A DNA stretch of 50,619 nucleotides from TMED78 sp036337035 (GTDB taxonomy: Bacteria; Pseudomonadota; Gammaproteobacteria; Steroidobacterales; Rariloculaceae): positions 1 to 50,619 of the forward strand of contig JAYZFC010000009.1 in NCBI GenBank assembly GCA_036337035.1, given 5' to 3'. Under the pieces are notes generated by a model. The model was not told the origin of the DNA and did not search any database. It saw only the letters and a list, made by a program, of their open reading frames with translations. Made by a program: the position numbers and the translations under genes. Below, in pieces: positions 17,138 to 26,379 of the stretch. Positions within the stretch are counted from its first letter, which is position 1, and the number at the start of each line of letters is the position of its first letter.

Positions 17138-17552
17138 ATTTTTTTAAAAATTGTGGTATAGAATTTTTATTATTTGATTTGATATTTTTGCTCTTAGCCG
17201 CTTTTAAAGGTCCACGAGATTTATTTACAGATTTTTCTTCATCTAACTGATTAAATATAATTAAACTATAAATAGAAAAAATTTCTCTACTATAAATACT
17301 TGCCTCTATCGTAGACATTTTTTGAACTGTGGCTAGAATATGATCATTACCTGAAACGGCTCTCTGCTTATGCATCATTTCATGAAGATGATTAATCTTT
17401 TCATTAATAACATCATCTAAAATTGATAAATCCAATTCCGCAATATAAGACGAATAAGCTTCGTAAAGACGATCTTTTATTGAGTCATCACCTAAAAGTA
17501 CCTTTACGGCCCTTTCTAAATTATGCACTATTAGTTGAACTTTTTTTGTCAT
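17130..17552 (-). CDS. Conserved hypothetical protein, helical with basic tail
   Basis: I do not recognise this 140-residue protein. It is predicted to be cytoplasmic and helical; there is no signal peptide. Residues 1-105 look like a folded helical domain (VHNLERAVKVLLGDDSIKDRLYEAY, INHLHEMMHKQRAVSG). The last 35 residues are rich in Lys, Asn and Ser and are likely disordered. It is 59 bases downstream of dihydroorotase on the same strand and could be co-transcribed. Its convergent overlap with msrQ is eight bases. Confidence 0.65.
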   Translation of the reverse strand: MTKKVQLIVHNLERAVKVLLGDDSIKDRLYEAYSSYIAELDLSILDDVINEKINHLHEMMHKQRAVSGNDHILATVQKMSTIEASIYSREIFSIYSLIIFNQLDEEKSVNKSRGPLKAAKSKNIKSNNKNSIPQFLKKSN

Positions 17553-17611
17553 ATTGAAGCTTTTTTCACTCGATCGGTTATATTATATAACTACGACATA
17601 TAATTCAATTT

Positions 17612-18943
17612 TTAATTATATTCTAGCTCTCTTCCATTTGGAGTCTTAGTCAAATATCCATCTTTGAAAGCTATTGTGCCATTCAGAATGGTCATATCAA
17701 TGCTAGAAATCATAGAAACACCCTCCAAAGGAGACCATCCACATTTATATGCCAAATTTTGTTGTGATATTGTGTAATTTTTTCTCGGATCTACAACAAC
17801 AACATCTGCAAAAAAATCCTCTCTTAAAAATCCCCTATCTTTTATGTTAAATAATCTAGATGGATTATGACAAGCCTTATTCACTATTGTCTCAAGTGAA
17901 AATAAACCTTGTTCATATTGTTGGAATAACATTTGTAATGAATGTTGAACTAATGGAAGACCTGATGGAGCAGAAAAGTAAGGTCGTTGCTTTTCCTCTA
18001 ATGTGTGAGGTGCATGGTCTGTTGCAATTATATCAATGACGTCCTCATTGACAGCATGAACTAGCGATTCTCTATCAATTGCTGACTTAATAGACGGGTT
18101 GCACTTAATTTTGTTACCTAGTTCTTTATAATCTGATTCGTCAAACCAAAGGTGGTGAACACAAGCTTCTGCAGTGATATTTTTTTCCTTTAGATCACCC
18201 TTAGAAAATAAATCTAATTCCTTTTTCGTTGAAAGGTGGAGTACATGTAATTTTGTATTATATTTTTTAGCTAAACCTACCGCTAGTGACGAAGATTTAA
18301 AACATGCCTCTTCTGAACGAATTTTAGGATGTAAAGCAACCGATATGTCGTTTCCATACTTTTCTTTATAATATTTTTCGTTCTCCCAGATAATAGGTGA
18401 GTCTTCACAATGAGTAGCAACAACTAAAGGTGCATGATGAAATATATTCTCTAAGGCATCATGGTCATCTACATGCATGTCTCCTGTAGAAGCACCCATA
18501 AAAACTTTAATTCCACACGCTTCACTTGGTGAGACCTTTTTTATTTGCTCTAAATTGCTGTTTGTCGCCCCTAAATAAAAACCATAATTAGCATAGCTAG
18601 ATCCATTTGCTCTATTTTTCTTCTCTGCTAGTGCCTCTAAAGTAGTGGTAGGTGGTGAAGTATTTGGCATTTCTAAAAAGCTTGTAACTCCACCTAAAAT
18701 AGCAGCTAGACTTTCAGATGAAATAGTACCCTTATGGGTCATACCGGGCTCACGTAAATGAACTTGGTCATCGATTAGGCCTGGAAGAACATATTTCCCA
18801 TCCAAATCTATTACTGTTTTTGCTGATAAATGGGAGAGATTGGAATCAATCCTCTTAATTCTGTCTCCATGTATTAGCAAATCTGATTCAAATATTTTGC
18901 CTTCATTAATTAAAATACCATTAAGTAAGAGAATTTCATCCAC
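17612..18943 (-). CDS. pyrC: Dihydroorotase
   Basis: A 443-residue amidohydrolase that closes carbamoyl-aspartate to dihydroorotate in pyrimidine synthesis. Typical features are GLIDDQVHLREPGMTHKGTI, EMPNTSPPT, GIKVFMGASTGDM (probable carbamylated lysine), ATHCED, KLHVLHLST and ATDHAPHT (catalytic Asp). The first metal histidine pair reads QVH where most class members read HVH, so one ligand is Gln. This variant occurs in a known subfamily, from memory. The start is GTG at 18943, with AGG nine bases upstream. An allantoinase or hydantoinase role is less likely. Confidence 0.88.
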   Translation of the reverse strand: MDEILLLNGILINEGKIFESDLLIHGDRIKRIDSNLSHLSAKTVIDLDGKYVLPGLIDDQVHLREPGMTHKGTISSESLAAILGGVTSFLEMPNTSPPTTTLEALAEKKNRANGSSYANYGFYLGATNSNLEQIKKVSPSEACGIKVFMGASTGDMHVDDHDALENIFHHAPLVVATHCEDSPIIWENEKYYKEKYGNDISVALHPKIRSEEACFKSSSLAVGLAKKYNTKLHVLHLSTKKELDLFSKGDLKEKNITAEACVHHLWFDESDYKELGNKIKCNPSIKSAIDRESLVHAVNEDVIDIIATDHAPHTLEEKQRPYFSAPSGLPLVQHSLQMLFQQYEQGLFSLETIVNKACHNPSRLFNIKDRGFLREDFFADVVVVDPRKNYTISQQNLAYKCGWSPLEGVSMISSIDMTILNGTIAFKDGYLTKTPNGRELEYN

Positions 18944-18976
18944 AATATTATACCTAGTTACTTTAAATTACCCCTT

Positions 18977-19005
18977 ACTATAATTAATCTTTTATTTGTA
19001 TACAA
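18977..19005 (-). promoter_or_regulatory. Probable sigma-70 promoter of pyrC
   Basis: On the minus strand TTGTAT (19005-19000) and TATAGT (18982-18977) are separated by 17 bases. The -35 box lies inside the 12-base palindrome TTTGTATACAAA (18995-19006). The element is about 35 bases upstream of the GTG start. Confidence 0.45.
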
Positions 19006-19092
19006 AAATAAAATTTCTAAAAAATGGAGACAAGAGCGTTTCAAGCTTTTAAAATATGGATCTAATGAATTTAATCAACGAATCATAACTGA

Positions 19093-21858
19093 ATGAAAAA
19101 TAAATTTTTAATAATAATAGTAATTTTTTTTTCTGGATGTGGACAAAAAGGAGATTTTATATTGAATCCTAGCCCAAATAAGGAGATATTAACTATTAAC
19201 ACAGATCTTGAGATTAGCTATGAACAATTTGTACTAGATAATGGATTAAGGGTAGTAGTGCATGAAGATAGAAAAGCACCAATAATAGCTACAAATATAT
19301 GGTATCACGTTGGATCTATGAATGAAGAAGAGGGGAAGACTGGTTTTGCTCATCTTTTTGAACACCTAATGTTTAATGGAAGTGAGAATAATAATGATGA
19401 GTTTTTTGGGCCTCTTCAGAAAGTTGGAGCTACGAGCTACAATGGCACAACTAATACTGATAGAACAAATTACTACCAAACTGTCCCTACAACAGCTATA
19501 GATTTAATACTTTGGCTAGAATCTGATCGTATGGGGCACCTCTTAGGCGCAATAGACCAAGAAAAGCTGGATGAACAAAGAGGTGTTGTTCAAAATGAAA
19601 AGCGGCAAAGAGAAGGTCAACCTTACGGTAAGGCTTTTGATTATATTACTACAAATTTATTTCCAAAAGGACACCCATATTCCTGGTCAGTGATAGGCTC
19701 AATGGAAGATTTGAATTCTGCAACTCTAGAAGATGTTCGTAATTGGTTTAACAAATATTATGGTCCTAATAATGCAACAATAGTTCTAGCAGGTGATATA
19801 GATGCTAAAACAGCTAGAGAGAAAGTAGAAAAATATTTTGGCCATATACCTCCAGGACCTCCTATAGAAAGATTTGAAACGTGGATTCCTTCATTAGCTC
19901 ATGATAGAAAAATGGTCGTAGAAGATAGGGTACCTCAAGCAAGAATATATAGAACTTGGCCTTCACCAGAATGGGGCAATCCAGAATCAGATTTGTTAGA
20001 AGTCGTAGGATTAATTTTAGGAGAAGGTACAACTTCTCGATTATATCAAAGACTCGTATACCAAGAACAAATAGCTACAGATGCTGGAACATATGCAATG
20101 GCAGATGAAATTGCTGGCGGTTTTTTAATCTGGGCAACGGCTAGAGAAGGAGAAAATCTAGAAAAAATTAACTCAATTATTCAAGAAGAAGTAGAAATTT
20201 TTTTGGAAAAAGGGCCAACTCCAGATGAGCTTTTGAGGGCCAAAACAAGCATAAGATCAGATTTTATTCGAACTATTGAGCGTGTGACAGGTAAAGCTAG
20301 CGTTTTAGCTGAAAATACAGTTTATGGTAATAGTCCAGACTCATATAAATCATCATTAGAACGGATAGAAAAAGCCACAAAAGAAGATTTAATTTATATT
20401 TCTAACAAATGGCTTTCTGAGCCATCATTTACTTTAGAAATAAACCCTTATGATCAAAAATTAATTAATAGTAATGCTGATAAAGCAGATAGATCTAGTT
20501 TGCCGTACCCAGAAAAATACCCTGAAGCAAATTTTCCTAAATTTGAAACTAGTCAATTAAATAATGGTCTAAAATTAATTTTAGTAGAAAGATCTTCAGT
20601 TCCTTTAATACAATTTAGTCTCCAATTTGATGCAGGATATGCCGCTGATCAATTTGGTAAGCTAGGAAGAACTAGCCTATCTATGAACTTGATTGACCAG
20701 GGAACAACAAATAGAAGTGCAACTGAAATAAGTACAGAGCTAGAAAGACTTGGTGCTTCAATTGAGGCTGGTTCGAATTTAGACTACTCATATGTCAATC
20801 TCTCTGCTTTAAAAAACAATCTTATACCCTCATTAGAAATTTATAGTGATATTATACTTAATCCTAGTTTTTCTGAAGATGAAATAGAAAGACAAAAGCA
20901 ATTAATGCTTTCAAAAATTAGACAAGAGCAATCAACCCCATCTTCAATGGCTCAAAGAGTTTTTCCAAAGTTGTTATTTGGTGAAAATCATCCCTATTCT
21001 CTTCCTATGACAGGATCAGGAAATGAAAACTCTATAACGGAAATGCAGAAACTAGACCTAGAAGGATTTCATAAAACTTGGCTTAGGCCTAATAATGCCA
21101 CTCTTATAATAGCTGGCGACATAAGTATGGAAGAAATTAAACCAAAACTAGAAGAGCTTTTCACAAAATGGAGTGCGGAGGAAATTCCAGAAAAAATTAT
21201 TTCAAATGTATCACTTCCTGAAGAAGCAAATATTTATCTCATAGACCGGCCTGGAGCTGATCAAAGCTACATATTTACTGGGCATGTATTTCCACCAAAA
21301 TCAAACGATCTAGAAGAATCGCTTCAAGCAATGAATGATAATTTAGGTGGTAGTTTTACTTCACGAATAAATATGAATCTCCGTGAAGATAAAGGTTGGT
21401 CATATGGTATTCGCTCAGTAATACTTGAAACAACTAATCAAAGACCTTTTATAACTTATGGATCAGTCCAAACTGATAAAACTTCAGAAGCTCTAAAGGA
21501 GATGGATCTTGAAATTCAGGCTATTCTTAATGATAAACCAGTAACAGAGGAAGAGGTAAATTCAAGCAAAAGTAGAAGTACTTTAAGTCTTCCCAGTCGC
21601 TGGGAAACAAATCGCTCAATAGTTAATGACATAGCAAGAATAATCAGATTTAATCTTCCCGATAATTATTGGAATGAATATGAAAATCTTGTAAATTCTA
21701 TTGATGTAAAATCAGTAAATGAAGCAACACAAAAAATATTATCACCTGATAGCCTAACATGGGTAATAGTAGGTGATTTAAGCCTTATTGAATCTAGTAT
21801 AAGAAATCTTAATTTAGGAAAAGTTAGCCTTATTGATACAGAAGGTAATTTACTATAA
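19093..21858 (+). CDS. M16 family metallopeptidase with LptM-like lipoprotein N-terminus
   Basis: A 921-residue, two-lobed pitrilysin-type zinc peptidase. The N-terminal lobe has the inverse zinc motif HLFEH at 87-91 and the third ligand Glu169 (NEKRQ). The C-terminal lobe from about 490 is an inactive copy (NGLKLILVERSSVPLI). The first 26 residues form a lipoprotein signal and anchor: lipobox FSGC with Cys16, then GQKGDFILNP. That stretch is not typical of M16 enzymes but closely copies the LptM lipoprotein at 43943-44086: 20 of 29 residues are identical, ungapped. I infer an outer-membrane-anchored periplasmic protease, perhaps sited at LptDE. The frame is continuous, with no separate lptM stop. 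Confidence 0.92.
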   Translation: MKNKFLIIIVIFFSGCGQKGDFILNPSPNKEILTINTDLEISYEQFVLDNGLRVVVHEDRKAPIIATNIWYHVGSMNEEEGKTGFAHLFEHLMFNGSENNNDEFFGPLQKVGATSYNGTTNTDRTNYYQTVPTTAIDLILWLESDRMGHLLGAIDQEKLDEQRGVVQNEKRQREGQPYGKAFDYITTNLFPKGHPYSWSVIGSMEDLNSATLEDVRNWFNKYYGPNNATIVLAGDIDAKTAREKVEKYFGHIPPGPPIERFETWIPSLAHDRKMVVEDRVPQARIYRTWPSPEWGNPESDLLEVVGLILGEGTTSRLYQRLVYQEQIATDAGTYAMADEIAGGFLIWATAREGENLEKINSIIQEEVEIFLEKGPTPDELLRAKTSIRSDFIRTIERVTGKASVLAENTVYGNSPDSYKSSLERIEKATKEDLIYISNKWLSEPSFTLEINPYDQKLINSNADKADRSSLPYPEKYPEANFPKFETSQLNNGLKLILVERSSVPLIQFSLQFDAGYAADQFGKLGRTSLSMNLIDQGTTNRSATEISTELERLGASIEAGSNLDYSYVNLSALKNNLIPSLEIYSDIILNPSFSEDEIERQKQLMLSKIRQEQSTPSSMAQRVFPKLLFGENHPYSLPMTGSGNENSITEMQKLDLEGFHKTWLRPNNATLIIAGDISMEEIKPKLEELFTKWSAEEIPEKIISNVSLPEEANIYLIDRPGADQSYIFTGHVFPPKSNDLEESLQAMNDNLGGSFTSRINMNLREDKGWSYGIRSVILETTNQRPFITYGSVQTDKTSEALKEMDLEIQAILNDKPVTEEEVNSSKSRSTLSLPSRWETNRSIVNDIARIIRFNLPDNYWNEYENLVNSIDVKSVNEATQKILSPDSLTWVIVGDLSLIESSIRNLNLGKVSLIDTEGNLL

Positions 21859-21934
21859 AAATATACATGAAAGCTAAACAATCTATCAGAACAATGATAA
21901 AATCATGAACTTAATTTAATCAGGATAACTAAAG

Positions 21935-22627
21935 ATGAAAAAAGTGTTTTACATACTGGTATTAATTATCCCCTCTTCCTTGCTCTCTCAAGATTGGGAA
22001 ATCTACCACGATATGGAGGATTTATTTACTATTAATTTTCCTGGTGAGCCAGAAATTACTTATTTTGATTACGAGTCAGAATATGGAGCAGTTTTTCCAG
22101 GTAAGACCTATTCAGCATCAAGAGGAGTAAGTGATTTTTCACTTACTATAATTGACTATACTAATTACAAAGAAATTCATAGCGAAAGAACTAATAAAAC
22201 AGAAGCCGACGCCCCGGCTGGATATCAATACGATATGATTGATGTTATAGCATCCATTGCTTATGCTGCAACTAACTTTAGACAAAATGCTAAAGAGGTC
22301 ACTTTAGATATTTGGGCTCACATAGATAGAATTCCTGGCCATCAATTACAATTAACAAATCATGATGAATCAAGGTCTTTTGTAGGAATTTTTCTTCATA
22401 ATAAGAAACTTTATATAGTTGATGCAACAGTTCCTCAGGGCTACCCACCTCAAGGTCACTTTCAGCAATCTCTTAGATTTATTGATAACAATCAAAACTA
22501 TGTTAGATATGATTATGGTCCAGAAAATAGTGTTGGTTGGTCTTTAATACAGCAAGATGCAGAAGAAAGGCAGGGCTGGCTATTAGGTGACTTTTCTGAT
22601 GTTGATAGAAGAACTCTTGGAGATTAA
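21935..22627 (+). CDS. Secreted protein of unknown function
   Basis: A 230-residue protein with a clear signal peptide (cleavage near LSQ, residue 19). I do not recognise the family. The mature part begins WEIYHDMEDLFTINFPGEPEITYFDY, resembling short periplasmic proteins whose first strand reads F.INFPGEP. It continues with mixed beta/alpha content and the segment LYIVDATVPQGYPPQGHFQQSLRFI. The last 30 residues are acidic and polar. It lies 76 bases after the M16 peptidase and 21 before the DUF6152 gene on the same strand, so these may form one transcript. Function unknown. Confidence 0.75.
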   Translation: MKKVFYILVLIIPSSLLSQDWEIYHDMEDLFTINFPGEPEITYFDYESEYGAVFPGKTYSASRGVSDFSLTIIDYTNYKEIHSERTNKTEADAPAGYQYDMIDVIASIAYAATNFRQNAKEVTLDIWAHIDRIPGHQLQLTNHDESRSFVGIFLHNKKLYIVDATVPQGYPPQGHFQQSLRFIDNNQNYVRYDYGPENSVGWSLIQQDAEERQGWLLGDFSDVDRRTLGD

Positions 22628-22648
22628 AAGATATTTTAGGGGAACTAT

Positions 22649-23014
22649 ATGAAAAAATTTATTTTAGCATCATCTATTTCTATAGCTTTATTAACTGCAG
22701 CATGGGCTCATCATTCGCATGGTAACTATGAAATGACTTCCTATATGGAAATGGAAGGGATAGTAGAGGATCTTCTATGGATTAACCCTCATACTTGGAT
22801 TTATCTTAATGTTGATAATGGAAATGGTGAAAATACTCTTTGGGCATTAGAGGGAGGTAGTCCCAATGCCTTAGTTAGAAGAGGCTGGGCAAGAGGTGAT
22901 GTCAACATAGGTGATAGTATCTCTGTTAGATGTCATCAGCTAAAAGATAAAAGTAATGGTTGTTTACTAGGCTTTGTAACACCAGAAAATGGTGAAGAGA
23001 AGGAATGGGACTGA
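22649..23014 (+). CDS. DUF6152 family secreted protein
   Basis: A 121-residue exported protein; signal peptide 1-20 (cleavage near AWA). The mature part starts with HHSHGNYE and follows the DUF6152 pattern: a short beta-rich domain with GIVEDLLWINPHTWIYL, LWALEGGSPNALVRRGW and GDSISVRCHQLKDKSNG. The His-rich mature N-terminus might bind metal; this is only suggested by sequence. An AGGGGA ribosome site precedes the ATG. It is 20 bases upstream of the SLC13 transporter, so co-transcription is likely. The function of the family is unknown. Confidence 0.82.
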   Translation: MKKFILASSISIALLTAAWAHHSHGNYEMTSYMEMEGIVEDLLWINPHTWIYLNVDNGNGENTLWALEGGSPNALVRRGWARGDVNIGDSISVRCHQLKDKSNGCLLGFVTPENGEEKEWD

Positions 23015-23034
23015 AATAGCGTTCCTCTAGTATA

Positions 23035-25398
23035 TTGACACTCCAGATAGCCATTGTCTTACTAATATTAGTAGGCTCTCTGGTTCTTTTTATAACTGAA
23101 ATTCTTCGTATGGATCTAATAGCTTTATTAGTTATGGGTTCACTTGTGCTTACTGGGTTAGTTACACCTCCAGAAGCAGTGGCAGGATTTTCAAATGCAG
23201 CGGTAATTGCAGTCTGGGCAATGTTTATCCTTAGTGATGGTTTAACTAGAACTGGTATTGCCAATATTATTGGAAACTCAATCTTAAAAGTAGCAGGAAC
23301 TCAAGAAATCAGTGTAATAATTATTGTAATGTTGGTAGCTAGTTTCTTCTCCGCATTTATGAATAATATTGGTGTTGCAGCTTTAATGTTGCCAGTAGTT
23401 ATTGATATTGCTAGAAGAACTAATGTCCCTGTTTCAAGATTACTCATACCTCTTGCTTATGGATGCTTATTAGGTGGATTAACAACACTAGTTGGTAATA
23501 CACCAAACTTACTCCTCAGCAACTCATTAGAAAATTTTGGATTGAATGCATTTAAATTATTTGACTTCTCTCCAATTGGAGTTATTTGTGTATTCTCAGG
23601 TATTGTATTTATGGTAATTTTTGGTAGACATCTGTTGCCAAAAACTGCCCTTGAAGAAGATATACAAAAAAGAAGCCAAAGAAATTTACGTACTCAATAT
23701 GGGCTTCAATCTCATGTTTTTGAAATTAAAGTTCCAAAAAATTCATCTCTAGAAGGAAAAACTCTTAACGAGAGTAAAATAGGAACAGCAGCAGGGTTGA
23801 TTGTTTTAGCCATTAAAAGGGGAATGAATACAGATTTTATGCCTTCAAGAAAAAAGATGCTTAAAGCAAACGATAGGTTAATAATTCAAGGTACACTAGA
23901 CAGATTTCAAGAATTCTTAAGATGGAGTGAGCTAGTAATTGAGAGAGAAGCCCCTGTTCTTCAAGGGCTGATGTCAACTAAAATGAAGCTAGTAGAAGTT
24001 TCTTTAGAAGACAATTCACCATTAGTTGGAAGTTTATTGCAACATGGAGAATTTCGTAAACAATATCAATCAAATGTATTAGCTATTAAACGAGGCACTC
24101 TAATCAGAAGAAGTAATTTGTCTAACATTCCATTAAAAAAAGGTGATCTTCTTCTTTTACAAACTCTGCCAGAAAATTTTGAAGAATTAAGTAATTCTCT
24201 TGAATTTAGTGACATTAAAGAAATAGAAGAAGATGAGCTTATTGAAATCTATAATCTTGAAGAAAGTCTATTTGTTGTAAGTGTCCCAAAAGAATCTATT
24301 CTTGCAGGCCAAAATTTTAGCAAAAACCGATTCGGAGAAGCTTTTGATTTTAGGTTGCTTGCTATATTCAGAGATGGTGAATTAATAATTATGCCTCCCT
24401 CGGATCAAAATCTAAAAGGTGGGGATATACTTCTAATTGAAGGTCAACAAGAAGATCTAAATGTCCTAAGAGGACTGCAGGAATTTGAATTACAAGAATC
24501 ATCTAAACTCCCCCTTAATACACTTGAATCTGATAGATTAAGCATTATTGAAACAATTTTAGATCCCCGCTCAAACTTAATAGATCAACCATTATCAGAG
24601 TTTAATTTTAGAGATAAGTATGGGCTAGAGCCTATTGCAATTTGGAGAGAAGGAAAAGCTATAAGATCAAACCTAAACCATACCAAATTGAAGTTAGGTG
24701 ATGCCCTATTAGTTATAGGACCAAGAGAACAGATTAATATTTTTCAGGAAGATTCTAATTTTATTGTTTTGACACCTGATTCACAAAAATTAACTAAAAC
24801 TGAGAAAGCTCCTATTGCTATCTCTATCATGATTGGCGTTTTATTTTCAGTTTTCGCTGGTTGGTTTCCTATATATATATCAGCTGTGATAGGTGCGACT
24901 ATGATGATTCTCTTCAAATGCATAAGCATGGAAGATGCTTATCTTGCTATTAATTGGAGAATTATATTTCTAATTGCAGGCATGTTACCACTTGGCACAG
25001 CAATAGAAAATAGTGGTGCAGCTGCATTAATTGCTAATCAGGCTATGAATATACTATCACCTCTAGGCCCTTGGTGGGTAATTGCTGGCTTATACCTTTT
25101 AACTGCAATTGCTACAATGGCAATACCTACTGCCGCTCTAGTAGTCCTCATGGCTCCTATTGTATTATCTACTAGTGTAGAATTAAATATTCCCCCTCAA
25201 ACTGCAATGATGGCTGTTGCTATTGCTGCTTCTGCAAGCTTTGCTAGTCCAGTTTCACATCCAGCAAATATTTTAGTAATGGGTCCAGGAGGTTACAAAT
25301 TTTCTGACTATATAAAAATTGGTATCCCTCTTTCACTGATCATTTTTCTTATTACGATGATTTTACTGCCAATAATTTGGCCAATAGAAGCAACCTGA
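23035..25398 (+). CDS. SLC13-family anion permease with four RCK_C domains
   Basis: A 787-residue inner-membrane transporter of the divalent-anion/sodium symporter (CitM/YfbS) type. The first half of the membrane domain is residues 1-205, including GFSNAAVIAVWAMFILSDGL and FMNNIGVAALMLPV. The second half is residues 585-787, including SFASPVSHPANILVMGPGGY. Between them are four TrkA-C (RCK_C) regulatory domains at about 218-298, 305-390, 405-485 and 495-575. Two is the more usual number. The substrate (sulfate, dicarboxylate or other) cannot be told. The start is TTG at 23035; no ATG occurs before the first membrane helix. Confidence 0.85.
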   Translation: MTLQIAIVLLILVGSLVLFITEILRMDLIALLVMGSLVLTGLVTPPEAVAGFSNAAVIAVWAMFILSDGLTRTGIANIIGNSILKVAGTQEISVIIIVMLVASFFSAFMNNIGVAALMLPVVIDIARRTNVPVSRLLIPLAYGCLLGGLTTLVGNTPNLLLSNSLENFGLNAFKLFDFSPIGVICVFSGIVFMVIFGRHLLPKTALEEDIQKRSQRNLRTQYGLQSHVFEIKVPKNSSLEGKTLNESKIGTAAGLIVLAIKRGMNTDFMPSRKKMLKANDRLIIQGTLDRFQEFLRWSELVIEREAPVLQGLMSTKMKLVEVSLEDNSPLVGSLLQHGEFRKQYQSNVLAIKRGTLIRRSNLSNIPLKKGDLLLLQTLPENFEELSNSLEFSDIKEIEEDELIEIYNLEESLFVVSVPKESILAGQNFSKNRFGEAFDFRLLAIFRDGELIIMPPSDQNLKGGDILLIEGQQEDLNVLRGLQEFELQESSKLPLNTLESDRLSIIETILDPRSNLIDQPLSEFNFRDKYGLEPIAIWREGKAIRSNLNHTKLKLGDALLVIGPREQINIFQEDSNFIVLTPDSQKLTKTEKAPIAISIMIGVLFSVFAGWFPIYISAVIGATMMILFKCISMEDAYLAINWRIIFLIAGMLPLGTAIENSGAAALIANQAMNILSPLGPWWVIAGLYLLTAIATMAIPTAALVVLMAPIVLSTSVELNIPPQTAMMAVAIAASASFASPVSHPANILVMGPGGYKFSDYIKIGIPLSLIIFLITMILLPIIWPIEAT

Positions 25399-25402
25399 AT
25401 AT

Positions 25403-26377
25403 TTAAGGGATAAGAATTGTTGATCCCTTAGTTTGTCTTCTTTCTAAAGCATGATGTGCATCAATAGCCTTTTCTAATGGAAAACTTTGTCCAATTCTTG
25501 CAGTAATAACCTTTTTTCTAACAAGATTAAATAACTCTTCGCAACCTTCTTCAAAATCTTTTCTTTCTTTTATATAGCTCCATAAAGTAGGTCTTGTTAC
25601 ATATAACGAGCCTCTTTTAAGTAATTCTAAGATTGGTAAACAATCAATGACACCTGATGCATTTCCATAACTCACAAGCAAACCTTTAGGTCTAAGACAA
25701 TCAAGAGAATCGTAAAGTGTATCTTTGCCAATTGGATCATAGACTACAGAAACGCCTAAACCATTCGTAATAGACTTAACAGCTTCAACAATATTTTCTC
25801 CAAATAATAGGACATCACAACAGCCATTTTCTAAAGCCAATTTCTTTTTTTCTTCTGTGCTTACAACACCTATAACCTTCAAGCCTAAATATCTTGCCCA
25901 TTGACTCATTATTAGCCCAACGCCACCTGCTGCTGCATATAGAAGAATATAATCCCCTTTTTTAGGAACAAATGTCTTTCTAAGCAAATACCAACTAGTT
26001 AAGCCCTTTAAAAAAAGAGCTCCAGCAGTCTTATCATCTATATCATCTGGAAGTTTTATTAATTTTTTTGAATCAATTATGGTTGATTGTGAATATGAAT
26101 TTGATGGTGGTGGCGATACATAGGCTACTCTATCGCCTAATTTAAAGTTTTCTACCTCTGTTCCCAATTCTTTAATTACTCCTGCAGCCTCACCACCTAA
26201 ACCACTCGGAAGATTAATTGGGTAAAGTCCAGATCTAAAATATGTATCGATAAAATTAACACCTATAACTGTATGGTCAATTCTTACTTGATCATTTATG
26301 GGACTACCTATATCAACATCAACATATTGCATAACCTCTGGAGGGCCATGTTTTTCAACTTTTATTGCAAAAGTCAT
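25403..26377 (-). CDS. NADPH:quinone oxidoreductase, zinc-independent MDR family
   Basis: A 324-residue medium-chain dehydrogenase/reductase of the quinone-oxidoreductase type. Features are FIDTYFRSGLYP, LPSGLGGEAAGVI, the nucleotide motif AAAGGVGLIMSQWA, and VVYDPIGKDTLYDSLDCLRPKGLLVSYGNASG. The zinc-binding cysteines of alcohol dehydrogenases are absent. It probably reduces quinones or related enones with NADPH. The ATG at 26377 is used; the frame extends two codons to a TTG at 26383 that overlaps the gshA stop. Tight packing behind gshA suggests a shared redox or thiol-related transcript. Confidence 0.9.
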   Translation of the reverse strand: MTFAIKVEKHGPPEVMQYVDVDIGSPINDQVRIDHTVIGVNFIDTYFRSGLYPINLPSGLGGEAAGVIKELGTEVENFKLGDRVAYVSPPPSNSYSQSTIIDSKKLIKLPDDIDDKTAGALFLKGLTSWYLLRKTFVPKKGDYILLYAAAGGVGLIMSQWARYLGLKVIGVVSTEEKKKLALENGCCDVLLFGENIVEAVKSITNGLGVSVVYDPIGKDTLYDSLDCLRPKGLLVSYGNASGVIDCLPILELLKRGSLYVTRPTLWSYIKERKDFEEGCEELFNLVRKKVITARIGQSFPLEKAIDAHHALERRQTKGSTILIP

Positions 26378-26379
26378 AA

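Noticed and set aside
18995..19006. Palindrome TTTGTATACAAA as a separate operator
   Set aside because: Short AT-rich palindromes are expected by chance here; it mostly coincides with the proposed -35 box of pyrC.
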